Shown here piece after piece: positions 1-6,085 of a stretch of DNA of 19,824 nt. A model generated the notes under the pieces. The model saw only the letters and a program-made list of their open reading frames with translations, did no database searches and had not been told where the DNA came from. The first letter of the stretch is position 1. Every line of letters starts with the position of its first letter. The stretch lies in the NCBI GenBank assembly GCA_910587545.1, contig CAJUMI010000043.1:1-19824 (forward strand). Direction: 5' to 3'. The stretch is from an uncultured Muribaculaceae bacterium (lineage in GTDB: Bacteria > Bacteroidota > Bacteroidia > Bacteroidales > Muribaculaceae). Position numbers and translations under genes: made by a program.

Positions 1-289
1 AAAGGTAATGTTTTTATCCGTGATTGTCAGATTAAGTCTTGACTACTTCAGATAATATCTTTGAAAATAAGTAGCTTTCGGAGGATTTGCTTTTGCCTCT
101 TGTCTCAAATTGCCTCAATACATTGAACATTCAGTAGTCTGACTTTGTCGCGGGAGGTAATTACGGTTGTTACAAGGGATAATCAGACTCGGCTTTTCCG
201 GCACACTCTTAATTGGTTTTGTAAACTTTTGTGGGCGGTAATGTGTTTTGCCATTAAAACATATTATCAACCCTTTCAACGAAACGATT
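1..289. other. AT-rich leader region with one possible promoter element
   Basis: No convincing gene is seen here. A Bacteroidetes-type -7 element, TATCTTTG, lies at 56-63 on the plus strand. No TTTG sits 19-21 bases upstream of it, and it is over 220 bases from the ATG at 290. It could drive a long-leader mRNA for the LEA-like gene or may be chance. No Shine-Dalgarno-like sequence precedes the ATG at 290, which is usual for this phylum. Confidence 0.3.
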
Positions 290-643
290 ATGGACATTAA
301 CAGACAGAAAGCACAAGCCGAAGCCGCGGTCGCAAAAGCCGCGGCTAAAGTATCAGCACAAGCTGCCAAAGCATCCGTGACTGACGAAAGCAAGGATATA
401 AAATCGAAAGTGGCTGACGCATATGCCAATGCCAAGGATCAGGTGTCGGACACAGCACAGAATATCAAAGACACGGTCAGCGACAAGTATGAACAGGTGA
501 AAGATACTGTGTCGGACAAGGCGCAGGGCGTGACTGAAAAGGTGAAGAATATAGCCTCCAATGTCATCGATAAGGGCGGCGACCTGATGGACACACTGGC
601 CGACAAGGCCCATGACGTGGCCTCAGGCATGAAGAAACAGTAA
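290..643 (+). CDS. LEA-like amphipathic 11-mer repeat protein
   Basis: Predicted soluble protein of 117 residues with no signal peptide or membrane segment. Residues 2-30 are Ala/Lys/Gln rich. From residue 39 to 115 the protein divides exactly into seven consecutive 11-residue units, for example DQVSDTAQNIK, DTVSDKYEQVK and DTVSDKAQGVT, followed by a final KQ. This spacing is the hallmark of group 3 LEA (LEA_4-type) and related amphipathic helical proteins. In that family such repeats are disordered in water and become helical on drying or on membranes; a stress-protective or envelope-associated role is therefore inferred, not shown. An in-frame TTG at 248 would add 14 residues, but the ATG at 290 starts the Lys/Ala-rich helix cleanly. 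The gene converges on the ATP-grasp gene with only 9 bases between their ends. It could instead be a YtxH-like or apolipoprotein-like protein. Confidence 0.7.
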   Translation: MDINRQKAQAEAAVAKAAAKVSAQAAKASVTDESKDIKSKVADAYANAKDQVSDTAQNIKDTVSDKYEQVKDTVSDKAQGVTEKVKNIASNVIDKGGDLMDTLADKAHDVASGMKKQ

Positions 644-652
644 CGCGAGGCG

Positions 653-1789
653 TCACAGGGGGCAGGCCTCGGCCGCGAACCTGAACAGACCTCCCGGCGG
701 CGTGAGATCAATCCGGCCGCTTATGATTCTCCGGTTTTCGATGATTGCGTCGTCGGGAGCCGGAGAGTTGTATGCCGGGGTGACGCTGAAGCTCCCTTCG
801 CTGCCCGGTGAGAGAAAACGTTCCGACAGGCTATGGGCCACAAATCCCATTGTCATGCGCAGGTTGATCTCGACCGTCGCGTCGAGTAGAGCCGATCCGT
901 CATTAAGCCGTGCGACAAGCATGTCTATGCCCAGCGGGCCTGAGTAACACGGGGCGATGAGGCATTCGACAGCCTCGCGCAAGGCTTCGCCGGCGGCGTT
1001 GAGACGTGAGGCGGGATAATGGCGGCTGAGCCTCTCGAGCAGACGACTGTCGGAAGCGAGCGCATTGCCGGTGTAACTGCCTGATGCGTCAGCGGTGAAT
1101 AGGGACAGTCCGACACGCCGGCAGCGGCTGTCGGCACACTCAAAGAGCATGGCGAAGTCGGCCGTGCGCTCGTAAGCTGTCTCGACCATCACGCTGCCTT
1201 GACGGCGTATGATGCCTTCGCTGCGGCGCAGAGCCTCGGCGGCGGATATGTGGCGGGTATCTATCAGACCGCGTCCGGAACTTGACCACGGTGATTTGAT
1301 GATCACCGACCGGTTGTCGGCCAGGTAGCGGGAGAGTCTGTCGACGCTGTCGATCTCGACGGCCGGCGGAGCAATGGCGAAGTCGAGCCGCGGCGCGATC
1401 ATGCGGCACAGTTCGGCGGCAGTTCGGCGGTGGGAGAGTTGCCGCCAACGGTTGAGGATACTGTTGTCAGGCAGACTGTCGGCTGTGAAACCTTCGCGCA
1501 GAAAATCACGGCGTACGGCAGCCGACCATCCCCAGGGCGCAGGCTCGAAGACGTTGGCCGATCTGTGGTCAAACACACCGACACCGATGCCGAAGCGCTC
1601 TCTGACCGAGTCGAGCCAGCGGGTGTTTATGCCGTAGGCAAGAAAGGTGTCGCCTGGATCGCCGTACCACAGCGGAAGCGCGGCACCTGACGCGCGCAAC
1701 GCCAGTGCCGCCTTGGGGGCGGTGAAATTATCGCTGCCCGTGGCGAGCGCGATGTCGTTTTCAGGATTGAACAGATGAAGTCGTGGCAT
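653..1789 (-). CDS. Predicted ATP-grasp family protein of unknown substrate
   Basis: A protein of 378 residues starting at the ATG at 1789. A TTG at 1801 would add four residues but lies inside the predicted -7 promoter element, so it is unlikely. The N-terminus carries FNPENDIALA (residues 7-16), which I associate with a Bacteroidetes-specific family of uncharacterised proteins. Residues about 161-175 (SVIIKSPWSSSGRGL) look like the ATP-grasp nucleotide-binding Lys and Gly-rich loop. EINLRMTMG near residues 302-312 resembles the acidic/Asn metal-binding site at the end of ATP-grasp folds (E-x-N). Members of this superfamily join a carboxylate to an amine or thiol using ATP. The substrate here cannot be told, and no biosynthetic partner genes adjoin. 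It is likely transcribed alone from the promoter at 1799-1831. Confidence 0.65.
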   Translation of the reverse strand: MPRLHLFNPENDIALATGSDNFTAPKAALALRASGAALPLWYGDPGDTFLAYGINTRWLDSVRERFGIGVGVFDHRSANVFEPAPWGWSAAVRRDFLREGFTADSLPDNSILNRWRQLSHRRTAAELCRMIAPRLDFAIAPPAVEIDSVDRLSRYLADNRSVIIKSPWSSSGRGLIDTRHISAAEALRRSEGIIRRQGSVMVETAYERTADFAMLFECADSRCRRVGLSLFTADASGSYTGNALASDSRLLERLSRHYPASRLNAAGEALREAVECLIAPCYSGPLGIDMLVARLNDGSALLDATVEINLRMTMGFVAHSLSERFLSPGSEGSFSVTPAYNSPAPDDAIIENRRIISGRIDLTPPGGLFRFAAEACPL

Positions 1790-1798
1790 AATCGACGG

Positions 1799-1831
1799 CA
1801 AATATACGGATAAGTCGGAGACAAAACCAAA
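1799..1831 (-). promoter_or_regulatory. Promoter of the ATP-grasp gene
   Basis: On the minus strand the sequence reads TTTG (1831-1828), a 21-base spacer, then TATATTTG (1806-1799). This matches the Bacteroidetes sigma-ABfr consensus TTTG-N19-21-TAnnTTTG exactly. The likely start of transcription lies only about 4-8 bases downstream, close to the ATG at 1789, so the mRNA would have almost no leader. Confidence 0.7.
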
Positions 1832-1881
1832 CTTGTCTGGGTTTTGTTTTTATAGTATGTCTGACTAATTCAGGTATACGC

Positions 1882-1916
1882 AAAAAAACAGGGCACCTTC
1901 TCACGAGGGCACCCTG
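1882..1916 (-). terminator. Intrinsic terminator, minus strand
   Basis: Read on the minus strand, arms 1916-1908 and 1897-1889 (CAGGGTGCC and GGTGCCCTG) pair over 9 bp including two G-U pairs. The loop holds a GTGA tetraloop-like centre, and seven U residues (1888-1882) follow directly. On the plus strand the two wobble pairs become C/A mismatches, so the signal is directional. It would end the candidate RNA and any read-through from the mutL-regulator operon. Confidence 0.75.
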
Positions 1917-2155
1917 CGTCGTTTTAAAAGACTTAAAACAATTACATAACTAACATAAAACACATTATCTTTTTATATAGTGGAGGGTTCGTGCTTTTTG
2001 TCCGGATTTAGCTGTATGAAGCCGACAAGGGCGACGATGAGCCGACGTTGATAATAATCAGATTTCTGCTGATTGTTACATTATGGGGTCTTGAACATTA
2101 ATAAGTGAATGATTTGTAGATAACAACTGGTTTAATTAGTGAATCAATTTTTTGC
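1882..2155 (-). ncRNA. Candidate small RNA or tiny-ORF transcript
   Basis: A minus-strand transcript of about 270 nt is implied by a promoter at 2160-2191 and a hairpin plus seven-U terminator at 1882-1916. No annotated-length ORF lies between. One frame (1973-2098) starts ATG and encodes five residues, then meets TAA. It then stays open for 35 codons and contains a hydrophobic stretch, LIVALVGFIQL, before a Lys/His-rich end. That could be a broken or miscalled small membrane peptide, but the open part has no start codon of its own. The GC-richer central patch contains a repeated GTCGGCT motif and small stem-loops. I do not recognise it as tmRNA, RNase P RNA or 6S RNA. Both boundaries are predictions. 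Confidence 0.35.
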
Positions 2156-2159
2156 GATA

Positions 2160-2191
2160 CAAAATTACAACCGAAAATGCGGCCAAGCAAT
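2160..2191 (-). promoter_or_regulatory. Promoter of candidate small RNA
   Basis: The minus strand reads ATTG (2191-2188), a 20-base spacer, then TAATTTTG (2167-2160). The -7 element fits the Bacteroidetes consensus fully and the -33 element has one mismatch. No ORF of useful size begins downstream, so the site points to a short or non-coding transcript. Confidence 0.5.
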
Positions 2192-2295
2192 AGCATATAA
2201 GACAAATCTAAACCGGTTGTTTTATAACCACCATGTTATCTGTTTATAATCAGATGTATATGGAATTATTGGAATGCGCGATATATAACTGCAGT

Positions 2296-3843
2296 TTATG
2301 ACTGCGAACTGATTTTCATGATGTTTTTCTCAAAATTTTCGCGGTCGACAGCATGAGATTTTAGCCTGTTGCGATAGGCGTAGATCGTGTTGAGTGAATA
2401 GTTGAGTATCTGGGCTATGCTGGCGGCGTCGTCGATGCCCATGCGTTTTATGGCGAGGATGCGCAGATCGGTGTTGAGGCGTTCGCCGTTGGCGAGAGTG
2501 ATGCGGTATTCGGGTTTGAGCAGGTCGTTGACGCGGTCGACAAAGTCGGGGTAAAGGTGCAGGAATGCGTCGTCGAACACATTATAGAAGTCGGCGCTCT
2601 GCTCCTCGATGAAGCGGCCGGACTTGACCATGCGGTAAAGTTCGTCGGTCTTTCCGGCTGATATCTTGCGTTCGGCTATTTTGCAGAAGTTGTTGAGCTT
2701 GTCCATGTAGATGGAGCATAGTTGCAGGAAGCGGCTGATATATATGTCTTTGCTGTGATTGGCAATGCGCAGGCGTTGCTGGGCGCATGCCAGGCGTACG
2801 GTCTCGCGGTAACGCAGTCTCAGGCTGATGCCGAGGCCGATGAGCAGGGCGGTCATCACAGCTATGATGACATAGCTCCGGCGGCGGCGCGACTCGGACT
2901 GGCTGCTGTGGGCTTCGGCTATGATAGGCAGCGCGCGCGACGACTCGATCATGCGCAGTGTGGCTCCGCATCTGACAGCGTTGTCGAGGGCGGTGGAGAG
3001 ATAGCGGTAGGAGCGCTCGATATCGCCGTCGGCATATAGCATTGAGCCGAGTTCCTGCAGCGATCTCACTTCGAGGGTGGCCGACTCTATGTCGGCCACC
3101 GCCGAGTTGGCCAGATATGCGCGGTATGCGTTTTCATCGCCGCGCCGGCTGGCGATGGTCGAAAGATGGTGATTGGCCCTCGCTAGCAGTCCTTTGTCGT
3201 CCGATGTCTCGGTGAGTCGGACGAGCAGAGCCTCGGCGCGCGTTTCGTCGCCGAGCTGGAAATAGTATTCGCCGAGATTGAAAAGATAGTCGTCGCTGCT
3301 GCGGTCGAGCAGGTCGAGCAAGATTTCCTGATAGGATAGGGCCTTGTCGGCGTAGCTGCGTCGGTAAGGTTCGTAATCCTCGTAGGCAGACGACAGATAT
3401 CTGTAAAGCCTGCGTCCGGATTCATAGTAAAGTGGCCGTAGAGCGGCCGGCAGCGCTACGCTGTCTATGGCGCCGAATGATTTGACTGCCGTCTCATAGT
3501 AGCCGGTCAGCGGCAGAAGGGCCGAGCGCTTGAGGTCGGCTTCGGTTCGCCCGGCGTTGTTGACGGCCGCCGAGCGCGCACGTTCGTAGTATATTATAGC
3601 CGAGTCGTTGATAAACGAGGAGTAGGCGTCGCCGATGGCTATCAGGTCGCCGTAGCGGCAGTTGCGGGCGTAGGCATCTTTAAGCGAGTCGATGAGATGC
3701 TGCCGTTGTTCGATATAGCGCTCGCGTTTTCCGAGCGCACGGTCAAGTCTGTCGATGGCGTCATCGCTTGCGGAGACTCCGGCAGTCTGTGACATGACGG
3801 CCGACATCAACGTGATGATTATTATTGACACCGCGTCTCTCAC
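2296..3843 (-). CDS. TPR/transmembrane/DUF6377 HTH regulator
   Basis: A protein of 515 residues from a GTG start at 3843. It has a hydrophobic N-terminal signal (about residues 5-25, possible cleavage near VSA/SDD). A long helical TPR-like periplasmic region follows to about residue 315, with visible repeat motifs such as YLFNLGEYYFQLGDETRAEALL. A single membrane segment lies near residues 323-342 (YVIIAVMTALLIGLGISL), then a cytoplasmic helical linker and a C-terminal DUF6377 region. The last part (about 452-497) resembles a LuxR-like helix-turn-helix with the recognition-helix phrase SLNTIYAYRNRLKS. Known relatives in Bacteroidetes are predicted one-component membrane regulators sensing an unknown periplasmic signal and binding DNA inside. 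It starts 5 bases after the mutL stop, so it is probably co-transcribed with mutL. The target genes are unknown; the lipoprotein operon beyond mutL is the nearest accessory candidate, by inference only. Confidence 0.75.
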   Translation of the reverse strand: MRDAVSIIIITLMSAVMSQTAGVSASDDAIDRLDRALGKRERYIEQRQHLIDSLKDAYARNCRYGDLIAIGDAYSSFINDSAIIYYERARSAAVNNAGRTEADLKRSALLPLTGYYETAVKSFGAIDSVALPAALRPLYYESGRRLYRYLSSAYEDYEPYRRSYADKALSYQEILLDLLDRSSDDYLFNLGEYYFQLGDETRAEALLVRLTETSDDKGLLARANHHLSTIASRRGDENAYRAYLANSAVADIESATLEVRSLQELGSMLYADGDIERSYRYLSTALDNAVRCGATLRMIESSRALPIIAEAHSSQSESRRRRSYVIIAVMTALLIGLGISLRLRYRETVRLACAQQRLRIANHSKDIYISRFLQLCSIYMDKLNNFCKIAERKISAGKTDELYRMVKSGRFIEEQSADFYNVFDDAFLHLYPDFVDRVNDLLKPEYRITLANGERLNTDLRILAIKRMGIDDAASIAQILNYSLNTIYAYRNRLKSHAVDRENFEKNIMKISSQS

Positions 3844-3848
3844 TGCGG

Positions 3849-5759
3849 TCAGTTGAATAAGCGGCTGATCTCATCAATGCCGATTGTCATTACGATGGGC
3901 AGGCCGCCGGGTGTGAAATTGGGTGACGAGGTTTTGAACAGGTCGGCGACGAGCATGTCGGTCTCGGCCTCGCTCATGTTGCAGCTGGCGTTGATGGCCG
4001 CCGTGCGTGCCATTGTGGCGGCGATGGTGGCGAAAAGCTCGGTGTCGGGCAGTTCGCCCGTCTGCGACACCCGTCCTATGATCTCAGTCAGTGTTTCCGA
4101 CGGAGAAGCGGCACTAAGAGCCGAGGGCATGCCGTTGATGGCCCAGGTGCAGTCGCCGAGCGGTGACACGTCGAAGCCCAGCCGTGCGAGCGAATCGCAG
4201 ATCGATGCGAGCACTATGTCGTCGGCCGCGCCGAGGGTCAGCGTCTCGGGGAATATCATGCGCTGTGTGGCGATGGCTCCGTCGGCTATGCAAGCCATGA
4301 TGCGTTCGTAGAGCACACGTACATGGGCGCGATGGCGGTCGATCAGCATCAGCCCGTCGCGCACGGGTGTCGCTATGTAGCGGTTGGCCACGGTGATGTA
4401 AGATCCCGGCTGACGCGTCGAGGCGATATCGTCGGTCTTGGCTGCGGGCATGTCCTGGTCGGGCAGCTCGTCGAGGCCGAGCTGACGTCCGGCTGTTGCC
4501 GCCCTCGACTGCTCTATGATGTTGAGGGCGCTGCGCACCTCTTCGAGCGAGGCGTTGCGCTCGCGGTTGAAGCGTCCCGAGAGACTGTCCCAGTCTACAC
4601 CGGTGCGGTCTGACTGCCGTGGGGTGCGGTCGTCGGTGGCGATGCCGCGCTCAAACGGATTATATGATTCGTCGACGTCGATAGTCGCGCGTGCGTTGGT
4701 GTCGGGGCTGAACGCCGGTATTTCGGGGGCATCGTCAACGTTAAAGTCGATCGCGCCCGTGGCGTTGGTCTTGCCTAGAGCTTCTTTGATGGCGGCGACA
4801 AGTATCTGCCAAATGCCTTGCTCGTCCTCGAACTTGACCTCGTGTTTCTGTGGATGTATGTTGACGTCGATTCTGCACGGATCGACCTCGAAATTTATGA
4901 AGTAAGACGGCTGCATGTCGGCTGCGGTCAGCTGTTCGAAACAGCTCATCACCGCGCGGTGGAAGTAGGGGTGACGCATGTTGCGGCCATTGACAAAGAG
5001 ATACTGGTGAGCTCCGCGGCGGCGTGCGAATTGCGGCAGTCCGATAAAGCCCGACAGTCTGACAAGCGATGTCTCGGTCGAGAGCGGTATGATCTGGCGC
5101 TCTATCGATCTGCCGAACAGCTCGCCGATACGCCGGCGCAGTGAGCCATGGAGCAGACGGTGGACAGTCACATCGTTGTGGATCAGCGTGAAATCGACAT
5201 TGGTGTTGACAAGGGCGAGCCTCTCGAACTCGTGGACGATGTGTCCCATCTCGACAGCGTCTTTTTTCAGGAATTTGCGGCGCGCGGGCAGATAGGCAAA
5301 CAGATTTTTGACCATCAGGTTTGTGCCCGGCACGCATGCGCAGGCTTCCTGGCTCTCGACCTTCGAGGCCGCGATTGTCAGGCGGCTGCCGACGCTGTCG
5401 CCCCGGCGCATCGTGCGCAGTTCGATCTGAGCCACTGCTGCGATCGACGCGAGTGCCTCGCCGCGGAAACCCATTGTGTGGAGCGAATAAAGATCATCGG
5501 CTGAGGCTATTTTGCTTGTGGCGTGGCGTTCGAAGGCCATGCGCGCGTCGGTCGGCGACATGCCCGCGCCGTTGTCGACGACCTGGATCAGAGTGCGCCC
5601 GGCATCTTTTATAATTATGCAGATATCTGTGGCTCCGGCATCGATAGCGTTCTCTACCAACTCCTTGACCACTGAAGCCGGACGTTGGATCACCTCGCCG
5701 GCCGCAATCTGGTTGGCCACCGAGTCGGGAAGTAATTTTATGATGTCGCTTGATGCCAT
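3849..5759 (-). CDS. mutL: DNA mismatch repair protein MutL
   Basis: A protein of 636 residues from the ATG at 5759. The open frame extends upstream, but MutL homology begins at MASSDIIKLLP. The N-terminal GHKL ATPase motifs are intact: ELVENAIDAG with catalytic Glu36 and Asn37, DNGAGM (62-67) and GFRGEAL (97-103). MutL couples mismatch recognition by MutS to strand removal. The C-terminal dimerisation domain is present, but the endonuclease signatures look degenerate. The DQHA(X)2E(X)4E motif appears as DRHRAHVRVLYE (474-485), with the first motif Glu replaced by Val480. The CPHGRP-type motif near the C-terminus reads FTPGGLP (615-621). This enzyme may therefore lack the latent nuclease of many bacterial MutL proteins. 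It is first in an operon with the DUF6377 regulator. Confidence 0.95.
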   Translation of the reverse strand: MASSDIIKLLPDSVANQIAAGEVIQRPASVVKELVENAIDAGATDICIIIKDAGRTLIQVVDNGAGMSPTDARMAFERHATSKIASADDLYSLHTMGFRGEALASIAAVAQIELRTMRRGDSVGSRLTIAASKVESQEACACVPGTNLMVKNLFAYLPARRKFLKKDAVEMGHIVHEFERLALVNTNVDFTLIHNDVTVHRLLHGSLRRRIGELFGRSIERQIIPLSTETSLVRLSGFIGLPQFARRRGAHQYLFVNGRNMRHPYFHRAVMSCFEQLTAADMQPSYFINFEVDPCRIDVNIHPQKHEVKFEDEQGIWQILVAAIKEALGKTNATGAIDFNVDDAPEIPAFSPDTNARATIDVDESYNPFERGIATDDRTPRQSDRTGVDWDSLSGRFNRERNASLEEVRSALNIIEQSRAATAGRQLGLDELPDQDMPAAKTDDIASTRQPGSYITVANRYIATPVRDGLMLIDRHRAHVRVLYERIMACIADGAIATQRMIFPETLTLGAADDIVLASICDSLARLGFDVSPLGDCTWAINGMPSALSAASPSETLTEIIGRVSQTGELPDTELFATIAATMARTAAINASCNMSEAETDMLVADLFKTSSPNFTPGGLPIVMTIGIDEISRLFN

Positions 5760-5774
5760 AATTTCGTCGGATGA

Positions 5775-5805
5775 CAAAATTACAAAATAATGTTGAAACC
5801 GCAAT
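5775..5805 (-). promoter_or_regulatory. mutL promoter
   Basis: The minus strand reads ATTG (5805-5802), a 19-base spacer, then TAATTTTG (5782-5775), a good fit to the Bacteroidetes consensus with one mismatch in the -33 element. The predicted transcript starts roughly 10 bases before the ATG at 5759, so the leader is very short. The position also supports the ATG at 5759 over the upstream in-frame start at 5819. Confidence 0.65.
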
Positions 5806-6085
5806 AAGAGCGTTTTCAAACAAGTTCTAAAACAATGTGGCGGATGAGGTTTATGTCATAAACGGGATATAAGTTCTGTCCATGCCATTACATCCATCCT
5901 GGAGAATGCGAACAACTTCTTGCCGAGGTCTTTTAACGAATGGCCGATATGATAGACATCTATTTTTTGCGATTTAGGATGTTTTTTTGTTCTTTTTTTC
6001 TTTGATTATACTTATTTAATAAAATAAATCATATCTTTGCAGAATATATCGGATCGAAATATAAACCATTCATTCATATTTGCTA
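5806..6085. other. Divergent intergenic region between mutL and the lipoprotein operon
   Basis: It contains two seven-T runs on the plus strand (5982-5988 and 5993-5999) and the lipoprotein promoter at 6032-6039. A minus-strand frame from 6005 to 5856 stays open for 49 codons with a Lys-rich beginning and lacks a start codon near its 5' end. It may be a decayed gene fragment or chance. No clear terminator, operator or insertion sequence end is seen. Confidence 0.4.
6032..6039 (+). promoter_or_regulatory. -7 element for the lipoprotein operon
   Basis: TATCTTTG fits the Bacteroidetes -7 consensus and lies 46 bases before the ATG at 6086. The only nearby TTTG (6001-6004) is 27 bases upstream, longer than the usual 19-21, so the -33 element is poor. 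This may mean that an activator is needed. Confidence 0.55.

Larger units (their letters stand above)
1832..2295. other. Gene-poor stretch with promoter-terminator pair
   Basis: This stretch lies between the 3' end of the DUF6377 gene and the ATP-grasp promoter. It holds no ORF of convincing length. On the minus strand it contains a good promoter (2160-2191) and a strong intrinsic terminator (1882-1916), described separately. Short hairpins are also present, such as AATCAG/CTGATT near 2053-2075, and a 5-bp hairpin overlapping the regulator stop codon (2291-2305). The DNA is AT-rich except for a GC-richer patch at about 1981-2050. Confidence 0.5.

Noticed and set aside
646..671. Terminator between the convergent LEA-like and ATP-grasp genes
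   Set aside because: A 6-bp stem (646-651 with 666-671) exists, but the loop is long and no U-tract follows on either strand.
1973..2060. tmRNA or RNase P RNA, because of CCGGACA and GAACCCTCCAC fragments
   Set aside because: The fragments are short. There is no CCA-type acceptor end, tag-peptide frame or conserved RNase P core around them.
4741..5337. Antisense-frame product of 198 residues within mutL
   Set aside because: It is an alternative frame on the same strand as mutL, Arg/Pro/His rich and typical of GC-rich frame shadows.
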